From Chryseobacterium suipulveris (GTDB taxonomy: Bacteria > Bacteroidota > Bacteroidia > Flavobacteriales > Weeksellaceae): a DNA stretch of 64,000 nucleotides. Below the pieces are notes generated by a model that was not told where the DNA came from, searched no databases, and saw nothing but the letters and a program-made list of their open reading frames with translations. The stretch lies in NCBI RefSeq assembly GCF_022811685.1, contig NZ_CP094532.1:1637501-1701500 (forward strand). The letters are read 5' to 3'. Of this stretch, positions 1 through 9,350 are shown piece by piece (position 1 is the stretch's first letter; every line of letters begins with the position of its first letter). Position numbers and translations under genes: made by a program.

Positions 1-1883
1 TAATCTTCAGCGTCCGTCAACACTTCTTTCTTATCAATGTCGGGATCTTCCACCACAAGGTTTTCCAGGATAAATGTTTGTCTGTCCGGAGTGTTTTTCC
101 CCATGTAAAATTCCAGAAGTTGGTCAATGGTTTGATCCTTTCCGATTACGACCGGTTCTAACCGGATATCGTTTCCGATAAAATGTTTGAACTCATCGGG
201 CGAAATTTCTCCCAACCCTTTAAATCGGGTGATTTCTGGATTTTTGCCGAGTTCTTCCAGTGCTTTGATTCTTTCGGGTTCGGTGTAGCAGTATCTTGTT
301 TCCTTTTTATTTCTTACCCTGAAAAGCGGAGTCTGCAAAATGTAAAGATGTCCGTTCTTGATTAAATCCGGGAAAAACTGCAGGAAAAAAGTGATCATCA
401 GAAGTCGGATGTGCATCCCGTCAACATCGGCGTCGGTCGCGATAATCACGTGATTGTAACGCAAATCCTCCAATGAATCCTCGATATTTAAAGCTGCCTG
501 CAAAAGATTGAATTCCTCATTTTCATACACTACCCTTTTCGTCAAACCGTAACAGTTCAGCGGTTTCCCTTTGAGTGAAAAAACCGCCTGAGTTTCCACA
601 TCCCTGGATTTGGTAATCGATCCGGAAGCAGAATCACCTTCGGTAATGAAAATCATGGTTTCCGCCTTTCTGTCGGCTTTCTGATCATTGTAGTGCTGTC
701 TGCAGTCGCGCAGTTTTTTATTATGGAGGGAAACTTTTTTTGCACGTTCTCTCGCAAGCTTCTGAATTCCCGAAAGTTCTTTTCTTTCCCTTTCAGAAAT
801 AATAATTTTTTTATGGATCGCTTCGGCAACTTCCGGATTTTGGTGCAGGAAATTGTCGAGTTTGTTTTTAAGAAAATTGGTAATGAAAGTTCTCACCGTT
901 TCCTTTCCCGGCTCCATTTCGTTGGAACCAAGTTTCGTTTTGGTCTGCGATTCAAAAACCGGCTCGATCACTTTAATGGAAACTGCCGCGATAATTGACT
1001 TTCTGATATCTGCCGCTTCGAAATTTTTGTTGAAGAATTCACGTACCGTTTTTACATATGCCTCTCTGAAAGCGTTCAGGTGAGTTCCACCCTGTGTTGT
1101 ATTTTGACCGTTAACGAAGGAAAAATAGGTTTCCGACTGCGATTTATCGGAATGGGTGATCGCCACTTCGATATCGTCGTCTTTCAGATGAACGATCGGA
1201 TAAAGGATTTCGCCTTCGATTTCTTCCTGAAGCAAATCTTTCAAGCCGTTTTCCGAGTGGTAGGTTTCGCCATTGAAAACGATCTTTAGTCCCGGATTCA
1301 GATAACAATAGTTCTTGAGCATCTTCTCGATATACTCTTTCCTGAACTTGAAATGTGCAAAAATCGTCGAGTCGGGAACAAAGGTGATCTCGGTTCCGTT
1401 TCGGTCGGAAGTATCGGTTTCCTTATGGTTTTCGGTAATAATTCCTTTGGAAAATTCAGCCATTTTGACTTTTCCGTCGCGCACTGATTTTACCTTGAAA
1501 TAATCAGAAAGTGCGTTGACTGCTTTCGTTCCCACCCCATTCAGACCAACCGATTTCTTAAAAGCTTTGGAATCGTATTTTCCACCGGTGTTCATTTTGG
1601 AAACGGCGTCAACTACTTTCCCCAAAGGAATTCCACGACCGTAATCACGAATCGTTGCCTTTCCTTCGTCGATTTTTATTTCGATTCTTTTGCCGGCTTT
1701 CATCACAAATTCGTCGATGGAATTGTCGATGATTTCCTTGAGGAGGATATAGATTCCGTCGTCCGCAGAAGAACCGTCACCGAGTTTCCCGATATACATC
1801 CCGGGTCGAATCCGGATATGCTCCTGCCAATCGAGGGTTCTGATGTTGTCTTCGGAATAGTTTACAGTAGTGTTGTCGCTCAT
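1..1883 (-). CDS. parE: DNA topoisomerase IV subunit B (runs to the left edge)
   Basis: ATP-hydrolysing subunit of the type IIA topoisomerase that decatenates daughter chromosomes with ParC. Translating the minus strand from the ATG at 1881-1883 gives 627 codons without a stop. The N-terminus has the GHKL pattern ([13 protein letters not shown], then IIDNSIDEF, then DYGRGIP and [14 protein letters not shown]). The C-terminal half has the Toprim signatures ITEGDSASG and [12 protein letters not shown]. The last two bases of the window read TA in this frame, so the stop codon probably lies one base outside and the gene is essentially complete. A length near 627 aa and the [17 protein letters not shown] N-terminus favour ParE over GyrB (inference from family knowledge). 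A TATTTTTG -7 element lies on the minus strand at 1954-1961. parC would be expected just beyond the left edge. Confidence 0.88.
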   Translation of the reverse strand, partial: MSDNTTVNYSEDNIRTLDWQEHIRIRPGMYIGKLGDGSSADDGIYILLKEIIDNSIDEFVMKAGKRIEIKIDEGKATIRDYGRGIPLGKVVDAVSKMNTGGKYDSKAFKKSVGLNGVGTKAVNALSDYFKVKSVRDGKVKMAEFSKGIITENHKETDTSDRNGTEITFVPDSTIFAHFKFRKEYIEKMLKNYCYLNPGLKIVFNGETYHSENGLKDLLQEEIEGEILYPIVHLKDDDIEVAITHSDKSQSETYFSFVNGQNTTQGGTHLNAFREAYVKTVREFFNKNFEAADIRKSIIAAVSIKVIEPVFESQTKTKLGSNEMEPGKETVRTFITNFLKNKLDNFLHQNPEVAEAIHKKIIISERERKELSGIQKLARERAKKVSLHNKKLRDCRQHYNDQKADRKAETMIFITEGDSASGSITKSRDVETQAVFSLKGKPLNCYGLTKRVVYENEEFNLLQAALNIEDSLEDLRYNHVIIATDADVDGMHIRLLMITFFLQFFPDLIKNGHLYILQTPLFRVRNKKETRYCYTEPERIKALEELGKNPEITRFKGLGEISPDEFKHFIGNDIRLEPVVIGKDQTIDQLLEFYMGKNTPDRQTFILENLVVEDPDIDKKEVLTDAED

Positions 1884-1953
1884 TTTCCTCACCCAACCCT
1901 CTCCAAAGGAAAGGGCTTTTTCTTTTATAATTTTACTAAAATTCAATAACTCA

Positions 1954-1961
1954 CAAAAATA
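1954..1961 (-). promoter_or_regulatory. Possible -7 element upstream of parE
   Basis: Read on the minus strand this is TATTTTTG, matching the Bacteroidetes -7 consensus TAnnTTTG. It lies 71 nt before the parE start. I see no good TTG at -33, so the call is weak. Confidence 0.35.
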
Positions 1962-2051
1962 GCGAAAGAAAAATTATAGAGAAAATTTTGTGGAAAAGTT
2001 TTGGGAGATGGAAGTCCGAAGTCCGATGACCGAAGTCGGAAGACCGAAGAC

Positions 2052-2082
2052 AAAAAAAAGACCGGAGAAATCTACGGTCTTT
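2052..2082 (-). terminator. Rho-independent terminator of the M20 amidohydrolase gene
   Basis: An 8-bp perfect stem (2057-2064 with 2075-2082, AAAGACCG/CGGTCTTT) is followed on the minus strand by a run of T. It starts 5 nt after the stop of the gene at 2087-3259. The preceding stretch 2010-2050 is a degenerate repeat of a GAAGTCCGA-like unit. Confidence 0.8.
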
Positions 2083-2086
2083 ACTT

Positions 2087-3259
2087 TCACTTTTGGACTG
2101 TCTTTTTCAGATAGTTTTCTACCAAAGCGACCCAATATCTTGCTCCAACCGGAAGTAAATCCTGGTTGAAAACATATTTCGGGTGGTGAACCATAAAAGT
2201 ATCGCCATTCCCGAGCATGCAGTAATTTCCTTTTTTCTTTTCGAGCATAAAGGCGAAATCCTCGCTTCCCATGTACGGATGCGCGTCTGTAAAAACATTT
2301 TCTTCACCGAAAGTTTCTTTTGCCACTTTTGCTGCCCAATGGGTTTCCTCGTTGGTATTCACCAAGACAGTCCCCGGAATTCCTTCGCGGATTTCCACTT
2401 CACAGTTAAAGGATTCTGCCTGAGTTTTCGTGATCAGGCGAACTTTATCCAATACCATTTTTCGGTCCTCAGGATCCATATTTCGGATACTCAAACGAAG
2501 AATTGCCTTTTGTGGAACAGCATTTCCCGCGATTCCTGATTGGAAAGCACCTACGTTTACTACCGAAGTTCTCCACGGAGATACATTCCTGGAAACAATG
2601 GTTTGCAAAGCCATGACCAACGAAGAACCGCACACGATCGGGTCGATTCCCAATTCCGGCATGGAACCGTGACTGCCTTTTCCAGTGATTTCGATTTCCC
2701 AGTTATCGACAGCTGCCATGAATTTTCCGGTGTTGAAGTAGAATTTACCCAATTCCAAACCCGGCATATTGTGCATTCCGTACACCGAATCTACTGGGAA
2801 TCTTTCGAAAAGTCCGTCTGCAATCATCGCCGGTGCTCCTTCCATCGTTTCTTCCCCGGGTTGGAAGAAAAAGCGAACTGTTCCGTTGAAGTTTTTGGTT
2901 TCTGACAGGTATTTTGCAGCACCCAAAAGCATCGTAGTATGCGCGTCGTGTCCGCAAAGGTGGGCGTTTCCTGCAACTGTACTCTTGTACGGAAGATCAT
3001 TTTCTTCTTCGATAGGTAAAGCATCGAAATCAGCCCTTAAACCAATGGATTTTTCGCTGTCGCCATTTTTCAGAGGTGCCACTATACCGTATTTCCCAAC
3101 ACCTTCTGCGATTTCAAAACCACCGAAGGATTTCAAGGTGTCAACAATATATTTTGCGGTATTTTCTTCTTTCATGGAGAGCTCTGGATTTTTGTGCATC
3201 GTATCCATCCATGATTTCATTTCGGGTTTTCTGTCTTTTAAAATTTCTAAAGTGTTCAT
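2087..3259 (-). CDS. M20 family metallopeptidase / N-acyl-amino-acid amidohydrolase
   Basis: Zinc-dependent hydrolase that removes acyl groups from N-acyl amino acids or related small amides (hippurate hydrolase / IAA-amino acid hydrolase group, M20D). The 390-aa protein has the expected order of metal motifs: LRADFDALP near residue 75, HLCGHDAH near 100, FQPGEE near 133 (catalytic Glu), HNMPG near 163 and MGSEDFAF near 330, with the dimerisation domain between about 180 and 290. There is no signal peptide, so it is cytoplasmic. The gene is monocistronic with its own terminator. The substrate cannot be told from sequence. Confidence 0.88.
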   Translation of the reverse strand: MNTLEILKDRKPEMKSWMDTMHKNPELSMKEENTAKYIVDTLKSFGGFEIAEGVGKYGIVAPLKNGDSEKSIGLRADFDALPIEEENDLPYKSTVAGNAHLCGHDAHTTMLLGAAKYLSETKNFNGTVRFFFQPGEETMEGAPAMIADGLFERFPVDSVYGMHNMPGLELGKFYFNTGKFMAAVDNWEIEITGKGSHGSMPELGIDPIVCGSSLVMALQTIVSRNVSPWRTSVVNVGAFQSGIAGNAVPQKAILRLSIRNMDPEDRKMVLDKVRLITKTQAESFNCEVEIREGIPGTVLVNTNEETHWAAKVAKETFGEENVFTDAHPYMGSEDFAFMLEKKKGNYCMLGNGDTFMVHHPKYVFNQDLLPVGARYWVALVENYLKKTVQK

Positions 3260-3402
3260 TCATAAATGACATTAATTTCTGCTGAATAAGTTTTCAATGC
3301 TTGAAAGGTAATTTTCGACTGATAAATTTACGGCTTTCTTAACCGAATCTATAGTTTGCTTCGTTAAAAAAATGTCAAAAAATTTCTCTTCGCACAAGTA
3401 CA

Positions 3403-3433
3403 AAAAAAAAAGAGCGTTATCAATATAACGCCC
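3403..3433 (-). terminator. Rho-independent terminator of the AIM24 gene
   Basis: On the minus strand a 9-bp stem (GGGCGTTAT/ATAACGCTC, one G-T wobble, 4-nt loop) is followed by ten T. It lies 14 nt after the stop of 3447-4229. Confidence 0.85.
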
Positions 3434-3446
3434 TTAAATAAGTTTT

Positions 3447-4229
3447 TTAAAAACCGTCGCCGTCAAGAAGATTTCCCAACCCACCGAGAACACTTCCCTG
3501 CTCCCCGCGTTTTGTGGTTCCGTACTGAAGGATTCTGCTCGCCAATCGTGAAATGGGTAAAGTCTGAATCCAAACTGTTCCCGGTCCCCGAAGTTGTGCG
3601 AAGAACAAACCTTCACCCCCGAAAATCGAGTTTTTGATACCGCCCACAAACTGAATGTCGTAATCAACACCCTTGGTAAATGCAACGATACAGCCAGTGT
3701 CGATTTTGAGGATTTCCCCTGGTTGAAGTTGCTTCTCGATCACGTGTCCGCCACTGTGGACGAAGGTCATTCCGTCGCCTTCCAGTTTTTGCATGATGAA
3801 ACCTTCGCCGCCGAAAAGTCCAGTTCCCAGTTTTTTCTGAAGTTCGATTCCCACCGAAACTCCTTTCGCTGCACAAAGGAAGCTGTCTTTCTGGCAAATC
3901 ACTTTACCACCGAGTGCAGACAAATCAAGCGGAATAATCTTGCCGGAATACGGCGCCGCAAAAGTCACCTGTTTCTTTTGATTCGAGATGTTGGAATATA
4001 CCGTCATGAAAAGGTTTTCGCCGGTGAGCATCCTTTTTCCGGCAGAGAAAATCTTGCCCATCAAACCTTTTTCCGTGCCGTCACCAAAGAGGGTTTCCAT
4101 TTTGATTCCTTCGGTCATCATCATGAAACTTCCCGGTTCGGAGATGACGCTTTCTTTTGGGTCGAGCTCTATTTCCACACACTGCATTTCTTCGCCGTGG
4201 ATTTTGTAGTCAATTTCGTGGTTGTTCAT
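3447..4229 (-). CDS. AIM24 / TIGR00266 family protein
   Basis: 260-aa cytoplasmic beta-rich protein of the AIM24 (DUF124, TIGR00266) family. The N-terminus shows the characteristic pattern CVEIELDPKESVISEPGSF, followed by glycine-spaced beta strands (SGGHVIEKQL, GEILKIDTGCIVAF, GGEGLFFAQLRGPGTVW). The family is widespread; the mitochondrial relative shapes cristae, but the bacterial role is not established. The C-terminus ends in a Gly-rich tail. It is transcribed alone, with a strong terminator. No catalytic residues can be claimed. Confidence 0.85.
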   Translation of the reverse strand: MNNHEIDYKIHGEEMQCVEIELDPKESVISEPGSFMMMTEGIKMETLFGDGTEKGLMGKIFSAGKRMLTGENLFMTVYSNISNQKKQVTFAAPYSGKIIPLDLSALGGKVICQKDSFLCAAKGVSVGIELQKKLGTGLFGGEGFIMQKLEGDGMTFVHSGGHVIEKQLQPGEILKIDTGCIVAFTKGVDYDIQFVGGIKNSIFGGEGLFFAQLRGPGTVWIQTLPISRLASRILQYGTTKRGEQGSVLGGLGNLLDGDGF

Positions 4230-4394
4230 TTTTTAACGTTCTTTAGATTTATGTAATAAGTGAGTCAGATAAACAATTTGTTACAATTATCAAATCAGCC
4301 GGTGAATACAGCGATGTTCCGCCAGCTAAACGGAACCTGAAATTCATTTGTTGTAAAGAAATATTTCATGTCACAACCAAAATTTCGCGAATAA

Positions 4395-4428
4395 TTGGTG
4401 CGTCGCATTGTAATTTTTATTACCTTTG
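4395..4428 (+). promoter_or_regulatory. Bacteroidetes promoter upstream of the broken T9SS-cargo gene
   Basis: TTG at 4395-4397 and TACCTTTG at 4421-4428 are separated by 23 nt, matching the -33/-7 consensus. The ATG at 4505 is about 75 nt downstream. Confidence 0.5.
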
Positions 4429-4504
4429 ATAGCAAAGTAAACATAATTTACTTAAAAACTAATAAACCATAAAAACTAATTATTAACCATTAACCTCAAA
4501 AAAC

Positions 4505-5073
4505 ATGAGAAAGTTCTTTTTTTGGGGTGTCGGCATACTTTTTTGCCGTCACAATTACGAATGCCCAAACTAATTCAGTTACAAAGGTCAGATTGCAACA
4601 GCACCGTTTATCAGCGCATCACAACAAGCCGCGATTGCTAACGGAAATTCCTTTTCTATTGACGAAACAAATCGCAAAACAATGCTGAATGCTTCCACGA
4701 CTTCAGGAACAAATTACAATATTTCGCGAGTGGATTACTCTCAAAATAATGTTGCAAACAGTACTATGGATGTACCAAGAACTTGATCTGGGGCGCTTGG
4801 GAAGACTATACTATTAACGTAAGTAACAGTCTCGCTGTTGCGACTATAACGAAAGATCAGGTTCAGCTGTACCCTAATCCAACCAAAGGAAACCTTCAGG
4901 TGACCGGAATTACACCCGCCCACGTAAAAGTTTTCGGAATCGATGGAAAACTTATCCCTGCAAGATATGAAGGAAACGTGATTGATACCCATAAGCTAAC
5001 AACGGGAGCTTATGTTATTCAAATCACCGACAAAGAAGGAAACACAGTTTCTAAACGATTTGTGAAGGACTAA
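4505..5073 (+). pseudogene. Broken gene for a secreted protein with a T9SS type A sorting domain
   Basis: Starting at ATG 4505 the translation begins like a signal peptide (MRKFFFWGVGILF) and then must change frame at the T-run near 4540 to continue as AVTITNAQT, the usual Flavobacteria signal end. A second shift near 4577 is needed to follow a clean frame (YKGQIATAPFISAS through STMDVPRT), which stops near 4783. A third shift joins it to the C-terminal frame (4783-5073), which contains LYPNPTKGNLQV and ends LTTGAYVIQITDKEG...SKRFVKD, a typical type IX secretion sorting tail. Three frame changes in 570 bp argue for a decayed gene, although homopolymer sequencing errors could explain some of them. 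The body is too short to assign a function. Confidence 0.7.
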
Positions 5074-5092
5074 GTCTAACCACTAATAGAAG

Positions 5093-5119
5093 TCGCCCCA
5101 AAAATTCGGGGCGATTTTT
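5093..5119 (+). terminator. Terminator after the T9SS-cargo pseudogene
   Basis: A 7-bp G/C-rich stem (TCGCCCC 5093-5099 with GGGGCGA 5108-5114) is followed by TTTTT. It lies 20 nt after the stop codon at 5073. Confidence 0.85.
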
Positions 5120-5203
5120 ATATCAAGTGAGTCGGCCAATCTCATGAATCAGACAGGATCATAAGAAGGTTACAGCCGTTCAATTTTTTGTGGTTCCATA
5201 AAG

Positions 5204-5614
5204 TTAGTCCCAATTATTCTTCGTTGAAGCAGCGAATTTCCCACCTCCTGTGAAGAAAAGCGCCAACGCTCCAAAGAAAAACAGTGCCTGAACTTCGAGC
5301 GCCCATGCTCCAACCTCGGTCAGTTTTCCTATCTTGTCCATTGCTGCCGTAATCACCACCACAACCATTGTCCCACCCAAAAGGATCGAGGCAAGCCGAG
5401 TTCTGAAACCTACAATCAGCATTAATGGTGCAATAATTTCGCCTAAATAAACCAGATAAGCGAGAAACTTCGGAAGTCCGTTCTGCTCGAAAACGCCTTC
5501 AATAAAACCGGTTCCGTGCTTTATTTTTGCGATACCGTGGAGCAACATCAGCATTCCCAATGCCACCCTCAAAATCATAATTCCCAAGTCGTTGTTCTTT
5601 AACATAATTTTCAT
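5204..5614 (-). CDS. DoxX family membrane protein
   Basis: 136-aa integral membrane protein with about four hydrophobic helices (LGIMILRVALGMLMLLHGIAKI; FLAYLVYLGEIIAPLMLIVGF; ASILLGGTMVVVVITAAM; QALFFFGALALFF), the layout of the DoxX/DoxD-like family. The conserved LHGIAKI and GEIIAPL segments fit. Members are linked to thiosulfate:quinone or redox functions in some organisms, but the role here is open. A TAAATTTG -7 element sits on the minus strand at 5627-5634. A second in-frame ATG three codons later makes the exact start uncertain. The next upstream gene on the same strand has its own terminator, so this is a separate unit. Confidence 0.85.
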   Translation of the reverse strand: MKIMLKNNDLGIMILRVALGMLMLLHGIAKIKHGTGFIEGVFEQNGLPKFLAYLVYLGEIIAPLMLIVGFRTRLASILLGGTMVVVVITAAMDKIGKLTEVGAWALEVQALFFFGALALFFTGGGKFAASTKNNWD

Positions 5615-5626
5615 TTTTTAATATCA

Positions 5627-5634
5627 CAAATTTA
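5627..5634 (-). promoter_or_regulatory. -7 element of the DoxX gene
   Basis: TAAATTTG on the minus strand, 13 nt before the annotated start codon. The -33 partner is not obvious. Confidence 0.4.
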
Positions 5635-5671
5635 AGTTGAATTATTAGATTCTTCATTGATGTAGGGTAAG

Positions 5672-5699
5672 AAAAAAAGGCCTCATATTTTGAGACCCT
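5672..5699 (-). terminator. Terminator of the SDR / FMN-reductase operon
   Basis: The minus strand reads GGTCTCA, a short loop and TGAGGCC, then a T-run. The stem is 7 bp with one G-T pair and lies directly after the stop of 5706-6248. Confidence 0.75.
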
Positions 5700-5705
5700 T
5701 AATTG

Positions 5706-6248
5706 TTAGAATTTGTTCACCCATTTTTCATAGGCATCGATCCAGTTTTTCAGGAATTCCTGAGTTTTTTCAACACAGCTTCCGTCTTCGTTCCAGATTT
5801 GGGAAGAATTTCCGATATATGCTTCCGGTTGCTGCATTAACGGTACATCCACAAAAACAAATGCCTGACGTATATGATGATTCGCTGCCAAACCTCCCAA
5901 TGCGCTTACAGAGGAAGTTACTACACCTCCCGGTTTTCCGGGCCAAACCGAACTTCCGTATGGTCTTGATCCGACATCCACCGCATTTTTCAGAGCTCCC
6001 GGAATGGTTCTGTTGTATTCCGGTGAAACGACAAGAATTCCATCGGCACTTTTAATTTTGGAGCGGAAATCTGTCCATTCCTGTGGTGGATTCTGATCCA
6101 AATCCTCATTGTATAACGGTAGATTTCCGATTTCTACAATTTCTAAATCTAAATTGTCGGATGATAATTTTTCAAGCTCGTTTGCGATTTTACGGTTGAA
6201 AGATTCTTTTCGTAAACTTCCGACCAGTACTGCTATTTTCTTTGCCAT
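5706..6248 (-). CDS. NADPH-dependent FMN reductase family protein
   Basis: 180-aa flavodoxin-fold oxidoreductase of the NADPH-dependent FMN reductase (chromate/azo/quinone reductase-like) family. The FMN phosphate loop is visible near the N-terminus (VGSLRKESFNRKIA), and the second flavin motif SPEYNRTIPGALKNAVD lies near residues 91-107. It reduces FMN, quinones or similar acceptors with NAD(P)H in the cytoplasm. It lies 20 nt downstream of an SDR gene on the same strand and ends in a terminator, so the two form an operon. The true acceptor is unknown. Confidence 0.87.
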   Translation of the reverse strand: MAKKIAVLVGSLRKESFNRKIANELEKLSSDNLDLEIVEIGNLPLYNEDLDQNPPQEWTDFRSKIKSADGILVVSPEYNRTIPGALKNAVDVGSRPYGSSVWPGKPGGVVTSSVSALGGLAANHHIRQAFVFVDVPLMQQPEAYIGNSSQIWNEDGSCVEKTQEFLKNWIDAYEKWVNKF

Positions 6249-6268
6249 AATATTTTGCTTTTTAATGA

Positions 6269-7060
6269 TTAAGAATTTCCGTAGATGTTACTTTCACCTC
6301 CGTCAATCGCGATGACCTGTCCGGAAACATATCCATTGTCTTCACTCAGAAGAAAGGTCACTAGTTTTGCCACTTCCGAAGGTTTGCCCAAACGTTTTGT
6401 CGGATTTCGGGAAGCGTACTCATCTTCTGCTGCCTGCGGATTTTCCGGGTTAACCTGTTTGAAGGCCTCTGCAACCATTGGAGTTTTTATTGCACCCGGA
6501 GCAATGGCGTTGGTCAAAATTCCATCGCGGCCATATTCGAGCGCCGCATTTTTACTCATTCCTGCAACAGCGTGTTTCGTCGCCACATATGCCGACTGAT
6601 TCAGAACACCGCGGATACCGCCTACGGAAGCAACATTCACAATTCTTCCCGTTTTGTTTTTCTGCATTTCAGGAATTACGTAACGCATTCCGTAGTAAAC
6701 TCCCATCAGATTGATATCAACCACCTTTTTAAACATATTGATATCGTACTCTGTCATCGGCGCCTGTCTACCTTCGATACCGGCATTGTTGTAAAAGCCG
6801 TCGATTTTGCCGAATTCGCTTACCGTTGCATTTACATAATTTTTAACCGCCTCTTCATTGGAAACATCGGCAGTTACAGTAAGGTATTTTGCATCAGGAT
6901 ATTTTGAAGCCAGTTCATTTTTTGCCTTAGTAAGAGCTTCCTCATTATAATCTACCAAAGTTAAATTTGCTCCTTTTGAAGCCAATTCTTCTGCAACCGC
7001 AAGACCAAGTCCCATCGCTGCTCCGGTAATGATTACCGTTTTATTTTTGAAATCAGACAT
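6269..7060 (-). CDS. SDR family oxidoreductase (classical)
   Basis: 263-aa classical short-chain dehydrogenase/reductase. It has the nucleotide motif TGAAMGLGLAV near residue 12, NNAGIEG near 91, the catalytic Ser in VASVGG near 148 and YVATKHA (YxxxK) near 160. The C-terminal GYVSGQVIAIDGG is typical of glucose-1-dehydrogenase-like and 3-oxoacyl reductase-like SDRs. It oxidises or reduces a hydroxyl/keto group with NAD(P). It is first in a two-gene operon with the FMN reductase. A paralogous but broken SDR lies immediately upstream (7170-7640), which suggests an ancestral tandem pair. Confidence 0.87.
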   Translation of the reverse strand: MSDFKNKTVIITGAAMGLGLAVAEELASKGANLTLVDYNEEALTKAKNELASKYPDAKYLTVTADVSNEEAVKNYVNATVSEFGKIDGFYNNAGIEGRQAPMTEYDINMFKKVVDINLMGVYYGMRYVIPEMQKNKTGRIVNVASVGGIRGVLNQSAYVATKHAVAGMSKNAALEYGRDGILTNAIAPGAIKTPMVAEAFKQVNPENPQAAEDEYASRNPTKRLGKPSEVAKLVTFLLSEDNGYVSGQVIAIDGGESNIYGNS

Positions 7061-7169
7061 AATATTTTGATTTTTTTTGATTTTGAATAAAATTACTTAC
7101 GAAATATTTGCCGGAAATTTTTTTACCCCGTCCCTAAAGGGAGAAAAATTTCCTTCAAGCGATTAAGAT

Positions 7170-7640
7170 CTAAACTGCAAGATAACCACCGTCAACAGGA
7201 TAATAGGAACCCGTGATAAGGTTAATGATACTTCCGCTACCGTTTTTCACCATTTCGGGTGCTTGGTATTTTACGCCATAGAAAACTCCGGAAAGGTAGA
7301 TGTCAATCACTTTTTTCCAGCCTTCTACTGACATATCACCTGCTTTGTTGATTTCACCGCCGATTCCTGCGTTGTTCACCGCAATATCAAGTTTGCCAAA
7401 ATTCTTTACAGTTTCTTCTACCAGTCTCTTGTAATCTTCAGGACTTGAAGAATCCGCTTTTACGAAAATGGCTTCACCTCCATTGTTTTTGATTTCTTCA
7501 ACAACCTCGTTTCCGTGGGCTTCATTGATGTCGCTAACTACAACTTTTGCTCCTTCGTTGGCGAACAGAATCGCAGTTGATTACCCATTACCGGAACCTG
7601 CACCTGTGATAATGGCTACTTTGTTTTCTAACTTTTTCAT
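7170..7640 (-). pseudogene. Decayed SDR oxidoreductase (nonsense codon plus internal deletion)
   Basis: The minus-strand frame from ATG 7640 starts like an SDR (MKKLENKVAIITGAGSGNG) but hits TAA at about codon 20, inside the glycine motif. The same frame then continues uninterrupted for 136 codons with NNAGIGGEINKAGDMS and GVFYGVKYQAPEMVKNGSGSIIN. It jumps straight from the catalytic-serine strand to the C-terminal TGSYYPVDGGYLAV. The segment that should hold the YxxxK active site and the substrate loop (roughly 80 residues) is missing. One nonsense mutation and one in-frame deletion mean it cannot encode an active enzyme. Only the last 69 codons could start anew at an internal ATG. Confidence 0.85.
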
Positions 7641-8030
7641 ATAATTTACTTTTAATTCTTATAAAATTACGAATTGAATTTTTGAAAATCCGTTAATGCT
7701 CTGTTATATTTTCAAAACATTCTGTTAAAATTCTTTTGTAAAATTAGCGATAATAAAACCCTTGAACGTTGATGTATGTTAAGAAACAAAAAAAACGAAC
7801 ATTTCTGCCCGCTTTTTTAATAAATAGTATGAAATTGATTATCTCTCACCGATGACCCACCAATTTGTAGCAAAGTTACGCTATTATTCTAAATCAATAT
7901 GTTAAAAACCTTTAATTATCGAAGAATCGGAAGACATAAGCTGTTTTAATTATATATTTGACATTGTATGTTTAGCATTAAATTGTACGAACAAATGGAA
8001 TTTTAGTTCGCTTTGTGATCAGAATTCACC
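7641..8030. other. 390-bp intergenic region with a possible small transcript
   Basis: There is no convincing open frame. On the minus strand a TAACTTTG -7 element lies at 7871-7878, with TTG 16 nt further upstream (7895-7897). About 60-75 nt downstream of it a weak hairpin (CGGGC/GTTCG, two wobble pairs) followed by eight T lies near 7786-7807. This could be a short non-coding transcript or the remains of the promoter of the broken SDR. Confidence 0.3.
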
Positions 8031-8063
8031 AAAAAAAATGAACGCACCAAGAGTGGCACGTTC
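8031..8063 (-). terminator. Terminator of ychF
   Basis: Hairpin GAACG..CCA/TGG..CGTTC with one internal mismatch pair, followed on the minus strand by eight T after one A. It lies 22 nt after the ychF stop. Confidence 0.7.
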
Positions 8064-8084
8064 TAAAAAATATTTTCTTAAAAT

Positions 8085-9176
8085 TTATACGTTGAACCTG
8101 AAATGCATCACATCACCGTCCTGCACGATATATTCCTTACCTTCAACACCCATTTTTCCGGCTTCTTTTACTTTGGCTTCGGAACCGTAGTTCACGAAAT
8201 TTTCATAAGAAATCACTTCGGCACGGATAAATCCTTTCTCGAAATCGGTATGGATCACTCCTGCTGCTTGAGGTGCGGTCCATCCTTTACCAATCGTCCA
8301 TGCGCGAACTTCCTTAACTCCTGCTGTGAAATAGGTTTGAAGATGCAGTAAATCATAAGCTTTTCTGATGAGTCGGTTTACGCCTGGTTCTTCCAATCCC
8401 AATTCTTCCAGAAACATCTGTCTTTCTTCATAAGTTTCAAGCTCGTTGATATCGGCTTCGATTTGTGCAGCGAGAACCACTACTTCTGCCCCTTCATTTT
8501 TAGCCATTTCCTCTACTTTCGGAATCCATTCGTTTCCGTTCTTGATGGAATTTTCATCCACATTGCAAACGTATAGGATTGGCTTTTTCGTTAGAAGGTG
8601 AACTTCATCAATAATCGATTTGGTCAAATCATTCGTTTCAAATTCTCTTGCATTTCTGCCGTCTTCGAGAAATTTCTGAAGAGCAACCAAAGTTTCATAA
8701 GCCAAGATATCTTCCTTTTTTCCTGATTTGATGAATTTCTTTGCTTTATCTACGGCTTTTCCAACGGTTTCCAAATCTTTTAACTGAAGTTCAATATCGA
8801 TGATTTCTTTGTCTCTGATTGGATCAACAGAACCTTCAACGTGAACGATATTTCCATTGTCGAAACATCTCAAAACATGGATAATCGCCTCACACTCACG
8901 GATATTTGCCAAAAACTGGTTTCCAAGACCTTCTCCTTTTGAAGCTCCCTTTACCAAGCCGGCAATATCCACAATTTCAACAACTGCAGGAACTACGCGC
9001 TCCGGATTTACCAGTTCCTCTAATTTATTCAGACGCGGATCTGGAACAGAAACAGTTCCAAGATTCGGCTCGATGGTACAGAACGGATAATTCGCGCTTT
9101 GCGCTTTGGCATTGCTTAAACAGTTAAAAAGAGTTGACTTCCCAACATTCGGAAGACCTACGATTCCACATTTCAT
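8085..9176 (-). CDS. ychF: Redox-regulated ATPase YchF (Obg-family)
   Basis: 363-aa translation-associated P-loop ATPase of the Obg family that binds the ribosome. G1 is [12 protein letters not shown] (residues 6-17), followed by the switch segment and [19 protein letters not shown]. The G4 position reads CNVDE instead of NKxD, the known YchF change that gives preference for ATP. The C-terminus is the TGS domain ([29 protein letters not shown]). Length matches the family (about 363 aa). The minus-strand element TATCTTTG at 9298-9305 would leave a leader of about 115 nt, long for this organism group. Confidence 0.96.
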   Translation of the reverse strand: MKCGIVGLPNVGKSTLFNCLSNAKAQSANYPFCTIEPNLGTVSVPDPRLNKLEELVNPERVVPAVVEIVDIAGLVKGASKGEGLGNQFLANIRECEAIIHVLRCFDNGNIVHVEGSVDPIRDKEIIDIELQLKDLETVGKAVDKAKKFIKSGKKEDILAYETLVALQKFLEDGRNAREFETNDLTKSIIDEVHLLTKKPILYVCNVDENSIKNGNEWIPKVEEMAKNEGAEVVVLAAQIEADINELETYEERQMFLEELGLEEPGVNRLIRKAYDLLHLQTYFTAGVKEVRAWTIGKGWTAPQAAGVIHTDFEKGFIRAEVISYENFVNYGSEAKVKEAGKMGVEGKEYIVQDGDVMHFRFNV

Positions 9177-9297
9177 AGCGGGGTTGTTTATTTATTTCTA
9201 ATGGAGCTATGTAACCTCACGGTTTCATAAGATTGTTTTTCGGCAGTCGGCTACCGTTAATTATCGGAATGGCGTTCTGCGGTTAAATTCGGGTGTG

Positions 9298-9305
9298 CAA
9301 AGATA
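9298..9305 (-). promoter_or_regulatory. -7 element upstream of ychF
   Basis: TATCTTTG on the minus strand. It implies a leader of about 115 nt before ychF, in which I see no recognisable riboswitch. The -33 partner is not clear. Confidence 0.4.
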
Positions 9306-9350
9306 GTGTTTTTGCAGGATTATCTTAGAAATAAATTGGTCATCGCCAAT

